64,000 nt of DNA from Flavobacterium supellecticarium (lineage in GTDB: Bacteria; Bacteroidota; Bacteroidia; Flavobacteriales; Flavobacteriaceae), in the NCBI RefSeq assembly GCF_004801375.1, contig NZ_SSNZ01000001.1, positions 248,001 through 312,000 of the forward strand. The letters are read 5' to 3'. Shown here in pieces: positions 17,881-26,646 of the stretch (position 1 is its first letter; each line of letters begins with the position of its first letter). The notes below the pieces were generated by a model. It was not told where the DNA came from. It saw only the letters and a list, made by a program, of their open reading frames with translations, and ran no database searches. A program made the position numbers and the translations under genes.

Positions 17881-19287
17881 TTATTTTTCTTTTTTCTCGT
17901 ACCCTAAAATCTTCAATACCTCATCGGCAGTTTGTTGTTCCGAAAATACTTCGGTAGCTACAATGCCATTTTCATCCCGGTCGATCAGGATATGTTTCGG
18001 TTGTGGAATCAGACAGTGGTGTAGACCTCCGAAACCACCAATCGTTTCCTGATACGCTCCGGTATTAAAGAAACCGATATACAATGGTTTTTCTTTGTTG
18101 TATTTCGGAAGGTAAACCGCGTTCATATGTTGTTCAGAATTGTAATAATCGTCGCTGTCACAGGTTAATCCACCTAATAATACCCGTTCGTAGGTATCGT
18201 TCCAACGGTTCACGGCCATCATAACAAAACGCTTGTTAATTGCCCAGGTATCCGGTAAAGTGGTAATGAAAGACGAATCGATCATGTTCCATTTTTCACG
18301 GTCATTTTGTTGTTTCTGATATAACACTTGGTAGATTGCACCTCCGGATTCTCCAACGGTAAACGAACCAAACTCGGTAAAAATATGCGGTACCGGAACA
18401 TCGGCATCGTCACATGCAATTTTGATTTGGTTTAGGATTTCGCTGATCATATATTCATAATCGTATTCGAAAGCCAAAGAATTTTTAATAGGGAAACCAC
18501 CGCCAATATTAAGACTGTCTAAAGTAGGGCATTCTTTTTTTAATGCGATGTATACTTTCATACATTTTAAAAGCTCATTCCAGTAGTAGGCCGTATCGCG
18601 GATACCGGTGTTGATAAAGAAGTGCAACATTTTTAGTTCCACATTCTTGTTTTCCTGAATTTGCTTTCTGTAAAACGGAACGATGTTTTTATAACCGATT
18701 CCCAAACGAGAGGTATAGAACTCGAATTTTGGTTCTTCCTCAGCCGCAATACGGATACCGATTTTAAACTTACCTTCGATTTTTTCCTGTAATAAATCCA
18801 ATTCTTCATAATTGTCGATTACCGGAATCGTTTTCGAATGACCGTTGTTGATCAGTTTTGCAATATTATCAATATATTGTTCACGTTTAAAACCGTTACA
18901 AACAACATAGGTGTTTTTGTTGATTTTACCTTGTGTCATTAGGTTTTCCACGATATTCACGTCGAAAGCCGAAGACGTTTCGATATGAATATTGTTTTTA
19001 AAAGCCTCGTTCATCACAAATTCGAAGTGTGAACTTTTGGTGCAATAGCAATAGTAATATTTCCCTTCGTATTTGTGTTTTTCCATAGCCTTACGGAACC
19101 ATCCTTTGGCTTTATTAATGTTGTTGGAAATCTGTGGCAAATACGTAAACTTTAACGGCGTACCGTATTGTTCAACCAATTTCATCAAATCGATATTGTG
19201 AAACTGAAGGTTGTCTTTATTTAATGTAAATTCCTCCTGAGGAAAATAGAAAGTCTGGTTGATCAGGTCGTAATATTTTGTGTTCAT
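17881..19287 (-). CDS. speA: Arginine decarboxylase, fold III PLP enzyme
   Basis: First step of polyamine synthesis from arginine, giving agmatine. The 468-residue protein belongs to the alanine-racemase-fold decarboxylases: the PLP lysine is in YCYCTKSSHFEF (Lys84), the glycine-rich phosphate loop in LNIGGGFPI, and the substrate-side motif with the dimer-contact cysteine in LTCDSDDYY. It is much shorter than the enterobacterial SpeA, as is normal for Bacteroidota. The product arginine specificity is inferred from overall family; ornithine or diaminopimelate enzymes would be shorter and differ around the C-terminal motif. Likely operon with the deoxyhypusine-synthase-like gene. Confidence 0.8.
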   Translation of the reverse strand: MNTKYYDLINQTFYFPQEEFTLNKDNLQFHNIDLMKLVEQYGTPLKFTYLPQISNNINKAKGWFRKAMEKHKYEGKYYYCYCTKSSHFEFVMNEAFKNNIHIETSSAFDVNIVENLMTQGKINKNTYVVCNGFKREQYIDNIAKLINNGHSKTIPVIDNYEELDLLQEKIEGKFKIGIRIAAEEEPKFEFYTSRLGIGYKNIVPFYRKQIQENKNVELKMLHFFINTGIRDTAYYWNELLKCMKVYIALKKECPTLDSLNIGGGFPIKNSLAFEYDYEYMISEILNQIKIACDDADVPVPHIFTEFGSFTVGESGGAIYQVLYQKQQNDREKWNMIDSSFITTLPDTWAINKRFVMMAVNRWNDTYERVLLGGLTCDSDDYYNSEQHMNAVYLPKYNKEKPLYIGFFNTGAYQETIGGFGGLHHCLIPQPKHILIDRDENGIVATEVFSEQQTADEVLKILGYEKKEK

Positions 19288-19356
19288 TTTAATAAGTGCT
19301 TTTTAGGTTATAATAATAAATTCTTTAAAAAAAGATTCCTTAGTATAACGCACTTT

Positions 19357-19536
19357 TCAAACTCTAATATTAGCGTACATAATCTGCAGTTTTTCATGCA
19401 GCGGATTGGTAAAAAGGAAAATGTCAAAATTACGGACACTTTTAATAGAAAAAATAATCCGTTGCATTTTGGACAAGGATCTGTTTTTCCGGGTGTTTCC
19501 GCTATTGGGGATATGAGGATTCTGACTATTTTTCAT
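19357..19536 (-). CDS. Possible small basic protein or speA leader ORF
   Basis: In the 307-nt gap between aroB and speA, an ATG at 19536 opens a 59-codon frame (MKNSQNPHIPNSGNTRKNRS...). The -7 element at 19542-19549 ends only 5 nt before this ATG, so the mRNA would be leaderless for it. The encoded peptide is basic with a hydrophobic middle. I do not recognise it. The transcript probably continues into speA, 69 nt downstream. It could equally be just untranslated leader. Confidence 0.3.
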   Translation of the reverse strand: MKNSQNPHIPNSGNTRKNRSLSKMQRIIFSIKSVRNFDIFLFTNPLHEKLQIMYANIRV

Positions 19537-19541
19537 CGCGA

Positions 19542-19549
19542 CAAATGTA
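19542..19549 (-). promoter_or_regulatory. -7 promoter element (TACATTTG) for speA transcription
   Basis: Minus-strand TAnnTTTG match, about 255 nt upstream of the speA start and 5 nt upstream of the small ORF start. Confidence 0.5.
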
Positions 19550-19594
19550 AAAAATAATAGCTCGTTTTTAAAAACAATTTTTATTAAAAAAATC

Positions 19595-20662
19595 TTAGTT
19601 TTTATAATCGTCAAAAGCCTTATAAATCAGGTCATTTTCGATCTCTTCGTCGATTTTTACGGCACCGATTCCGTTTAAAAGTGCAAACTTCACTTTTCCG
19701 AATTCATTTTTCTTGTCGTGAATCAGCAAATCGATACAATTTTCGATGTCCTTTTCGGTAAAAGGAACCGCTGGATAAATATCGGCAATGACACTTTTTA
19801 TTTCCTGGTATTCATTTTCGGTCAACAACTCTTTTTCGAGTGACAAATAGCTTTCCAGTATCATTCCAATAGCAATAGCTTCACCGTGAAGGAGTGTTTC
19901 CTTGTTTTCATTTTCAAGAAAATAACTTTCGATTGCGTGTCCTAAGGTATGTCCGAAATTCAAGGCTTTGCGCAATCCTTTTTCTGTCGGATCCTGCGTA
20001 ACCACATTATTTTTAATAATCACCGATTGATGAATTAATTCATTTAAATCGTCGGTATCCAGACTGGAGAGATCCCCGAATTTGGTCCAATAGGCACGAT
20101 CCTGAATCAACCCGTGTTTAAGCATTTCAGCCAGTCCGGAACGCATCTGACTTTGCGGTAAGGTTTCCAGATAATGCGTATCGATTAGAACCGCGATCGG
20201 ATTCTGAATCACACCCACCTGATTTTTAAGATTTCCAAGGTCAACACCGTTTTTACCACCCACAGAAGCATCGACCATCGCCAATAGGGTAGTCGGTACA
20301 TTAATAAAATCGATTCCTCTTTTATAGGTACTAGCGACAAATCCGCCCAAATCGGTCACCACGCCACCGCCTACATTAATAATGATACTCTTCCGATCGG
20401 CACCCAATTCGGTTAGCGCCTGCCAGATATGGGTACAGGTTTCGATGTTTTTATAGACCTCTCCGGCTTCGAATTCGATGATCTCAATCGGGATTTCGGT
20501 AGCAAGATTGGCTAAAAAATCCGGCATACAGTAATTTGCTGTTTCACTGTCGACTACGATAAAAATTTTCGAATACGCTTCCTTATAAAGCGTTTCACTT
20601 AAAAATGTATAGCAGTTTTCGTTAAAATAGATGGAATAACCGTTGGCCTGGATTGTTTGCAT
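19595..20662 (-). CDS. aroB: 3-dehydroquinate synthase
   Basis: Second step of the shikimate pathway: DAHP to 3-dehydroquinate, using NAD and a divalent metal. The motifs GGGVVTDLGGFVAS, PTTLLAMVDASVGGKNGVD, SGLAEMLKHGLI and LNFGHTLGHAIE (metal-binding histidines) are intact. I start the protein at the ATG at 20662 (MQTIQANGYSIYF, 355 residues), the position that gives the usual family N-terminus; the frame is open for 13 more codons upstream. It is divergent from the proline dehydrogenase gene. Confidence 0.95.
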   Translation of the reverse strand: MQTIQANGYSIYFNENCYTFLSETLYKEAYSKIFIVVDSETANYCMPDFLANLATEIPIEIIEFEAGEVYKNIETCTHIWQALTELGADRKSIIINVGGGVVTDLGGFVASTYKRGIDFINVPTTLLAMVDASVGGKNGVDLGNLKNQVGVIQNPIAVLIDTHYLETLPQSQMRSGLAEMLKHGLIQDRAYWTKFGDLSSLDTDDLNELIHQSVIIKNNVVTQDPTEKGLRKALNFGHTLGHAIESYFLENENKETLLHGEAIAIGMILESYLSLEKELLTENEYQEIKSVIADIYPAVPFTEKDIENCIDLLIHDKKNEFGKVKFALLNGIGAVKIDEEIENDLIYKAFDDYKN

Positions 20663-20729
20663 CGCTTGAAAAGTTGATAATTCAATGGCAAAAATCGTCA
20701 TTTTTTATGATATATTCTTAAACTGTGGC

Positions 20730-20737
20730 TATATTTG
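20730..20737 (+). promoter_or_regulatory. -7 promoter element (TATATTTG) of the proline dehydrogenase gene
   Basis: TAnnTTTG match 21 nt before the ATG at 20759. It covers an upstream in-frame TTG, which shows that the TTG is not the start. Confidence 0.6.
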
Positions 20738-20758
20738 CACATAGATTTTCAAACGACA

Positions 20759-21934
20759 ATGGAAAAAATATTTAACAACACACAGGTTGCTTTTGCACTA
20801 AAAAGCGACACGGAGCTTGACCGAGCTTATTTTCTTTTTAAAATGATTGACAATGAACCTTTGGTAAAAATAGGAACCGCGGTGACTAATTTTGCTCTAA
20901 AGGCCCATTTACCGGTAGAAGGATTAATCCGGGCTACGGTATTTGATCATTTTTGTGGTGGTGTAAGTGAAGATGACTGTCTGAAAGTAGTGGACAAAAT
21001 GTTTACCAAAGGCGTGACTTCTGTATTGGATTATTCCGTAGAAGGAAAAGAGGACGAAGCACAGTTTGATGCGGCCTTGGAAATGACCTTAAAAACCATT
21101 GAATTTGCTAAAGAACGTGAAGCAATTCCGTTTGCGGTATTTAAACCAACCGGATTGGGACGTTTTTTCCTGTATGAAAAATTAGGAGAGAAAAAACAGC
21201 TAACACCGGAAGAGCAATCCGAATGGGATAGAGTAGTAGCGCGTTTTGAAAAAGTTTGTCGTACGGCCTACGAAAAAGATGTGGCCTTATTGATTGACGG
21301 TGAGGAAAGTTGGATGCAGGATGCTGCCGATGCGTTGGTTGCCGATATGATGCGTAAATACAACAAAGAAAAAGCGATTATCTATAATACGTTACAAATG
21401 TATCGTTGGGATCGTCTGGATTACCTGAAAAAACTACACGCAGAAGCAAAAGCCGAAGGATTTCATATTGGAATGAAGATTGTCCGCGGTGCTTATATGG
21501 AGAAAGAAAACAAACGTGCCGAGGAAAAAGGATATAAATCACCCATTTGTGAATCAAAAGAGGCTACGGATATCAATTATGACAGTGCGATCCAATATAT
21601 GATTGAAAACATTGACATGATGGCGATTTTTGCCGGTACGCATAACGAAAACAGTTCATACCGTTTAATGCAGCTAATGGAAGAACATCATATTCCGAAA
21701 CACGATTCCCGTGTATTCTTTGGTCAGCTATACGGAATGAGCGACAATATCAGTTATAATCTGGCAGCAAACGATTTTAACGTATCGAAATATTTACCAT
21801 TCGGTCCGGTTCGTGACGTGATGCCCTACCTGATTCGTCGTGCGGAAGAAAATACTTCGGTAGCCGGACAAACCAGTCGGGAGTTAACCTTACTGAAAAA
21901 CGAAAGAAAACGTCGAAAAATAGAAGATAATTAA
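20759..21934 (+). CDS. Proline dehydrogenase
   Basis: FAD enzyme that oxidises proline to pyrroline-5-carboxylate, the first step of proline use, probably at the inner membrane surface. The 391-residue stand-alone form lacks the P5C dehydrogenase half found in PutA. Typical features are LDYSVEGKEDEA, FKPTGLGRF, YNTLQMYRWDRLDYL, MKIVRGAYMEKE (substrate and FAD contacts) and the C-terminal YLIRRAEEN. The start at 20759 is chosen because the TTG upstream overlaps the promoter element. A terminator follows directly. Confidence 0.92.
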   Translation: MEKIFNNTQVAFALKSDTELDRAYFLFKMIDNEPLVKIGTAVTNFALKAHLPVEGLIRATVFDHFCGGVSEDDCLKVVDKMFTKGVTSVLDYSVEGKEDEAQFDAALEMTLKTIEFAKEREAIPFAVFKPTGLGRFFLYEKLGEKKQLTPEEQSEWDRVVARFEKVCRTAYEKDVALLIDGEESWMQDAADALVADMMRKYNKEKAIIYNTLQMYRWDRLDYLKKLHAEAKAEGFHIGMKIVRGAYMEKENKRAEEKGYKSPICESKEATDINYDSAIQYMIENIDMMAIFAGTHNENSSYRLMQLMEEHHIPKHDSRVFFGQLYGMSDNISYNLAANDFNVSKYLPFGPVRDVMPYLIRRAEENTSVAGQTSRELTLLKNERKRRKIEDN

Positions 21935-21937
21935 TCT

Positions 21938-21965
21938 AAAAAGCCTCCAATTGGAGGCTTTTTTG
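21938..21965 (+). terminator. Terminator of the proline dehydrogenase gene
   Basis: Stem AAGCCTCC with GGAGGCTT around AATT, followed by six T. Confidence 0.9.
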
Positions 21966-21978
21966 TTGTATTTCCACT

Positions 21979-22011
21979 ACACCTGACAGGTTTCCAATAC
22001 GTGTCAGGTAT
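21979..22011. repeat. 33-bp palindromic repeat, copy 2 (degenerate)
   Basis: Left arm ACACCTGACAGGTTT is intact; the right arm has mutations (ATACGTGTCAGGTAT). Located just past the proline dehydrogenase terminator. Confidence 0.8.
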
Positions 22012-22131
22012 AGCAACGTCAAGCAAGGACAAAAGTGAGTAGATATGGGAAATGAATTGTAAAAACTTTGAAAAAAACGTAAATTAGGTACTATAATTTT
22101 ATTAGCCATAAAACCTTTAAATACAATCGCC

Positions 22132-22581
22132 ATGAGTTATAGTGCCACAACCATTGCCAACTACTTTATTAAAAAATATGCCACTACCGGAGAATTGACA
22201 CCGTTAAAATTGATAAAACTAGTCTATATTTCTTATGGATGGTATTTGGAAACCTTCGAGTATAAAGAACCATTAGTGACCGAAAAACCACAGGCATGGC
22301 GTTATGGCCCGGTTTTTCCTTCTTTATATGATAATTTAAAGCACCATGGTAAAAGTTTTGTCAAAGAGCCTGTCAATTGCCATACAACTGAAGTAATCAC
22401 CGATGAAGATGCTCGCTTTTTGGATAAAGTTTGGGAAATATACGGGCAAAAAGATGGCATATATCTGAGTGCCCTTACCCATAAAGACGGAACCCCCTGG
22501 TCTGAAACCTATCCGAAAGGAGAAAATCTAATAATTCCGGATCCTTTAATTAAAGAGTATTATAAGAAGCTGCTCGAATAA
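22132..22581 (+). CDS. Panacea-domain antitoxin (SocA/DUF4065-like)
   Basis: A 149-residue protein matching the Panacea domain: SATTIANYFIKKY, then LTPLKLIKLVYISYGWYLE, the QAWRYGPVFPSLYDNLKHHG block and SALTHKDGTPWSETY near the end. This domain is a widespread antitoxin that neutralises many unrelated toxins encoded next to it. The following gene starts within the stop codon of this one (TAATG), as in antitoxin-toxin pairs. The pair sits at the left edge of the accessory region. Confidence 0.85.
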   Translation: MSYSATTIANYFIKKYATTGELTPLKLIKLVYISYGWYLETFEYKEPLVTEKPQAWRYGPVFPSLYDNLKHHGKSFVKEPVNCHTTEVITDEDARFLDKVWEIYGQKDGIYLSALTHKDGTPWSETYPKGENLIIPDPLIKEYYKKLLE

Positions 22582-22916
22582 TGGGTATTTATAATTTTAG
22601 TATGACCCGGTTTCCCCTTGAATTGGATACTACCCGAGCCGAAAATGAAAACAATACCTTATTTAACGCTATAAAGAGGCGGTATGACGAAACGACCGAC
22701 TTACGAAATATCCTAGCCAAAGTTTTTACAATACTAATCACATTTTGGCTTTTGGCGGTTATGTTACTACTTACAGGCAATACAGCAACCTATAAACTCA
22801 GTGATTCTGTATTGATCACTTTATTAACCACTACTACGATTCAGATCTTAGGGATGATGGTGATTATACTTTTTGATTTGTTTCCTGGTGGGAAGAAGGA
22901 AAAAAGTAAGGAGTGA
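22581..22916 (+). CDS. Small two-helix membrane protein, probable partner toxin
   Basis: A 111-residue protein with a polar N-terminal part (residues 1-45) and two hydrophobic helices, at about 47-66 (FTILITFWLLAVMLLLTG) and 76-98 (SVLITLLTTTTIQILGMMVII), then a basic tail KKEKSKE. Start and stop codons overlap the Panacea gene by one base. Panacea antitoxins are known to pair with small membrane-spanning toxins, so a membrane-active toxin is the best guess. No sequence motif proves it. Confidence 0.6.
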   Translation: MGIYNFSMTRFPLELDTTRAENENNTLFNAIKRRYDETTDLRNILAKVFTILITFWLLAVMLLLTGNTATYKLSDSVLITLLTTTTIQILGMMVIILFDLFPGGKKEKSKE

Positions 22917-22925
22917 AAGATATAT

Positions 22926-22958
22926 ACACCTGACAGGTTTTCAAAACCTGTCAGGTGT
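22926..22958. repeat. 33-bp palindromic repeat, copy 3
   Basis: Arms ACACCTGACAGGTTT and AAACCTGTCAGGTGT, centre TCA. Sits between the convergent ends of the toxin-like gene and the minus-strand membrane gene. Confidence 0.9.
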
Positions 22959-22964
22959 GGCTTA

Positions 22965-23339
22965 TTACTTATATAACTTCATACAAAGTTTATATGTTTT
23001 TGATATAGCATAAAGACTTAGTCCAAACAAGCCAACTTCAATAAATAAAAAAAATGTATTTAGTACATCAAAATCAATAATATTAAAGCTACTTTCTTTA
23101 AGAATATTTATTGTTATAGGAAGTAGAACGTAAAATGAAACAATATAAATGATAGAAATGGGCAATGACTTTATAAAGAGTATTTCCCTTACTTCTTTTT
23201 TGTACTGTTTTAATTTCTTTTGTTGCTCTTTTTCTGGTTTTATTAAGTCTAAAGATTTCTGTATTTCTTTTTCAATCGAATTAAAAAGAAAAGTAAGAAA
23301 AACTAAATATACACTAATAGCTGAAAGTAAATCTACCAT
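22965..23339 (-). CDS. Hypothetical three-helix membrane protein
   Basis: A 124-residue protein with hydrophobic segments at about 4-20, 58-80 and 93-112, separated by a lysine- and glutamate-rich helix (KPEKEQQKKLKQYKKEV) that should be cytoplasmic and possibly coiled coil. I do not recognise a family. Its ATG lies two bases after the stop of the interrupted gene upstream, so both were one operon. A toxin or defence effector of the membrane type would fit the neighbourhood, but this is only context. Confidence 0.55.
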   Translation of the reverse strand: MVDLLSAISVYLVFLTFLFNSIEKEIQKSLDLIKPEKEQQKKLKQYKKEVREILFIKSLPISIIYIVSFYVLLPITINILKESSFNIIDFDVLNTFFLFIEVGLFGLSLYAISKTYKLCMKLYK

Positions 23340-23341
23340 AA

Positions 23342-23908
23342 TTAAGATAGTTCTCTTTGTAATAATTCATATGTATCAATTGAACAACTATACTTACTGG
23401 CTAATCCTCTTATTTTTTGTATTGGTTCGTAAGTTGGCCCTTTCTGACTAATGATCAAGTTTAATTCCTCAATTATTGTAGGAGAAGTACAGATGAACTG
23501 ATATGGATCATTTGTTTTAGCTTGAGTTGCAGAATTTAAGATGTCTAATAAAGTATTGTTAATATAACTGAAGATCTTAGTTCTGTAACGAGACTTTGTA
23601 TTTCTTAACAAAGTTTTACTTTGTGATTGTGTTAGTTGAAATATAGAAGACAATTCATTTTCACTAGGTAGTCGGTTTTTAAAGTAATAAATAAGAAGAA
23701 AAAATAATCTTTCCTGTTGTATTTAATCAGCTCTTGTTGGAAGACCTTTTTCTTTAAACATTTTTACATACTCCATAAATGATGCTTTTGCTAATGATGC
23801 TAAGCCTTCATTTAAATCGGAGTCTGTGTTTAGTCCTAAGCATTCTTTAATTAAATTTTTATCTAGACTCGTTAATTCTTCATCTGTCAATGTTATAGTA
23901 ATATCCAT
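23342..23908 (-). pseudogene. Unknown gene interrupted by an in-frame TAA
   Basis: From ATG at 23908 the frame gives 61 residues (MDITITLTDEEL... KEKGLPTRAD), a TAA at 23723-23725, and then 126 more residues in the same frame to the stop at 23342 (IQQERLFFLLIYYFKNRL...). The second part contains no methionine at all, so it has no normal start and appears to be the C-terminal part of one protein of about 188 residues. The segment RLPSENELSSIFQLTQSQSK looks like a winged-helix DNA-binding motif. A G-to-T change (GAA to TAA) would explain the break. No known function. The membrane gene at 22965 follows at once. Confidence 0.65.
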
Positions 23909-24011
23909 GTTTTAAAGTTTTAATGATTTTACATTTGTAAAAGAAGAAAAATTAAACCAGTACCACTTACGTAAATCCATAAGGAAATAAAGCAAATTGT
24001 ATTATAATGCA

Positions 24012-24043
24012 ACACCAGATTGTTTTGGAAACCTGCCAGGTGT
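24012..24043. repeat. 33-bp palindromic repeat, copy 4 (decayed)
   Basis: Right arm AACCTGCCAGGTGT is nearly intact; the left arm retains only ACACC and scattered bases. Confidence 0.5.
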
Positions 24044-24049
24044 GAAAAG

Positions 24050-24079
24050 CAAAACAAAAAGCCACTCCAAGAGCGGCTT
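24050..24079 (-). terminator. Terminator of the GHKL-nuclease gene
   Basis: Minus-strand stem AAGCCGCTC with GAGTGGCTT (one G-T pair), loop TTG, followed by a T-rich run. It begins 20 nt after the stop codon at 24100. Confidence 0.7.
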
Positions 24080-24099
24080 CAATTCTTTGATGAACCAAT

Positions 24100-26145
24100 T
24101 TATTTTATGAGTCGTAACTGTGTATTGATTTTTTGATCGATTAAAGTGGCATATTCCTGTTCAAATTTATCTTTAACAGATTTATCTTTTATTTCTAATT
24201 GGTTGGATAAATAGGTAAGTTTTCTTTTGTTCAGTTCAATTATTTCAGACCATTCCATAACATAAACTTCAATGTTTTTTTCGGTTTTTCTGTCGAATAA
24301 GAAAGGATGGTTTGGATAACTTTCTCTTCTGGATTTGACTTGCGATTTGGCAAATTTAGTTAACCTCGAAGAAACTAAACAGAGTTTATATTTTACCTTT
24401 TCTGATGGTAATGAAGGATATTCTTCGATAGTAAAAGCATAGCTGTCAATTTGATTGAGTTCTTTTTTTCCGATAGCACATTTTGGAGATTTCAATTCAA
24501 CGACCATAATTTCTCGTTCGCCATTATCGTTTATTTTCTCATTCATAAAAAATAAGTCGGTAATGTTATTAAGCCCTTCAGTCTCTTCTATCGTATTTTC
24601 ATCCTTTAGAGTTGGTTCATAATGCAAATACTCAGTGGTGAGTTTTTCTAAAATAGCACCTATTTTTTTGTCCGACCATAAATGAGGTGTTCCGTTGTAA
24701 TTCTCACCAAACAGCCATAATTCATTTTCAACAATCTTATGTAACTGACTCCGCTCTTTTAAATGTTTTGCAATAGCTCCGTAAATAAGTTCATTAAGAA
24801 AATTTAAAAATTCCAATTTATCCGAAACCTGACTGGCAAAATGGATTACATTTTCTAAATCGGTTTTTTGTAGTAGACCGTGAAATTTAGTAAGGTTTTC
24901 GTCCGATAGATCAAGAATTTTACTAAAAATGTATTCGATATTACCATCGCTAATTGCCTTATCCAATAGCGGAAATATAAAAGTTCTGATTGAATCATCT
25001 TTTTCAAGAATCTTGTGCTTATCTTCAATTAAATAGGCTATCTTTTTAAAAACAATTTCATGCGAATCGGTTGTTGGTTTTTTTTCTTTATAAGGATAGT
25101 ATTTATCGTTTTCTAAAGTGGCTACAAATTTTTCAAACCGTTTATTTCGGGTCTTAAAAAATGTATTGATGGTATCTTTTATCTGATTTTTCAGATTTTT
25201 AATTTCTTCTTCGCCCAATAAGTCTAAATCTAAATTCCGAAATAAATCGTTATCAAATAAATTGGAATCGATGTAAATAAACCAGGTTCCTAATTCAGGA
25301 GTGTACCAATCGGATGAAAAAGTAAATTCATGTGCAACCGATTTTATTCCGGCATTTTCAGTTTGTAGGAAAATCTTAACCTTATTTAAAGAAGTACTAA
25401 CGTTATAAAAATGGAAGTTTAAGAGGTAGTTTTCACCTTTTCTATTTGTATAGTCTACTTTTTGTCGATACGGTTTTCCTTTAACGAAATCTTTTTTATT
25501 TAGTTTTTTTCCGTTTACATAAAAATTTATAGTTTCATTAAAAACTTCATAGGGATAATGTTCAAAAATGACTTGTGGAAATTTATCTTCCTTAAAAGCT
25601 TCTACGAGTAAGTTTTTTTTAGGAGTATTGTTGGGACCATTATGATGTAAATTCTCTATTTAAACTTTATAATAAGAGGAAGCATTTTTTTTATCTAAAT
25701 ATTGATAATCAACTTTGACATCGGTTTTCTCCAGTTCAATATCTTTCAGATCGATTGTATCGATTCCAAAAGATGTTTTACTAAACTGTTGGTTTGCCGG
25801 ATCGAAAGCTACCGTTTCAATTTTCATTAATTCACCGATCTGAAAAGAACCAAATCGTCCGATTCCCTGACCTTTTTCTTTTACATCGGTTGCTATTTGC
25901 AGAATTCGTTTTTTGAATTCCGAATAGGGAACACCATGACCATCATCTTCAATCGTAATTTTTTCGATACCGGACTTAACCATCACGGAATCATCATAGG
26001 CAACAGTAATCTTAATATTCTTTGCATTAGCCTGTATTGAATTGTTGATCAGTTCTTTAAAAGCTTTGAAGGTGTCGGAATACTTAACTAAAAGGCTTTT
26101 TATAACTCTTGTATTGGTAGTGATTTTTTCAGTTACAGTATTCAT
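24100..26145 (-). pseudogene. GHKL ATPase fused to Shedu-like nuclease, interrupted by in-frame TAA
   Basis: A continuous frame of 682 codons broken once, by TAA at 25660-25662 after residue 161. Residues 1-161 are a GHKL (Hsp90/MutL/MORC-type) ATP-binding domain: FKELINNSIQAN with Asn35, the IEDDGHGVP motif (Asp67 to Gly71) and GQGIGRFGSFQIG. After the stop the frame continues 519 residues with no ATG for a long distance. The C-terminal part has NELWLFGENY, then ITDLFF, VVELKSPK and KKELNQIDSY, that is Asp530, Glu550 and Lys552 of a PD-(D/E)xK nuclease resembling the Shedu/DUF4263 type. Anti-phage defence is inferred. An XRE regulator gene lies directly upstream. Confidence 0.75.
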
Positions 26146-26181
26146 CCTATTCGTTTTAGCTAAAAATTATGCCGTATAAAG

Positions 26182-26646
26182 TTATTTATTTTCGAGCAAC
26201 TTTTCAAGTAAAGCCACTTTTTCTTTTTCGGTTTCGAGTAGGCGTTCGTAGAGTTTTTTGTTTTCTTCATACGATTCGACCAGTTTGTCTATCGGATTAA
26301 AAGAACAATGATGATAGCTTCCGTTTGCATCGCCATCGTGGTTTGCAGCATGCCCGTTAGTGTTAATTGTAGAAGTATCGCTACTATTAAAAGTATTCGA
26401 TATAATATTCATGGTCATATCTTCGTCAAAATTTTCGATCGCTTCGACGGGTACTTTTAAAGCCGTGGCGAGTTTTTCTAATAGAACTTTATCGATGGTT
26501 TCTTTTTGCTCCAGCAATGAAATTTTTTGTTGGTTCCAGTCTTCACCAATTTCATAGGCGAGCGCTTCCTGTTTTATTCCTTGTACTTCGCGGAAGCGTT
26601 TTACATTGCGTCCCTGATGTACTTTTCCAGATGTAGTGGTAGTCAT
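26182..26646 (-). CDS. XRE-family regulator with C-terminal coiled coil
   Basis: A 154-residue protein. Residues 12-70 are a Cro/CI helix-turn-helix (GRNVKRFREVQGIKQEALAY, WNQQKISLLEQKETID, LEKLATALKVP). A linker rich in Ser, Thr, Asn and His follows, and then a coiled coil at 118-154 (LVESYEENKKLYERLLETEK). This layout is frequent in Flavobacteriaceae regulators near mobile or defence genes. It is 36 nt upstream of the interrupted GHKL-nuclease gene, which it probably controls. Confidence 0.85.
   Translation of the reverse strand: MTTTTSGKVHQGRNVKRFREVQGIKQEALAYEIGEDWNQQKISLLEQKETIDKVLLEKLATALKVPVEAIENFDEDMTMNIISNTFNSSDTSTINTNGHAANHDGDANGSYHHCSFNPIDKLVESYEENKKLYERLLETEKEKVALLEKLLENK

Noticed and set aside
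24100..25218. Independent gene starting at TTG 25218
   Set aside because: The frame continues without stop for 147 more codons to the TAA at 25660 and joins the ATPase domain, so the TTG is internal.
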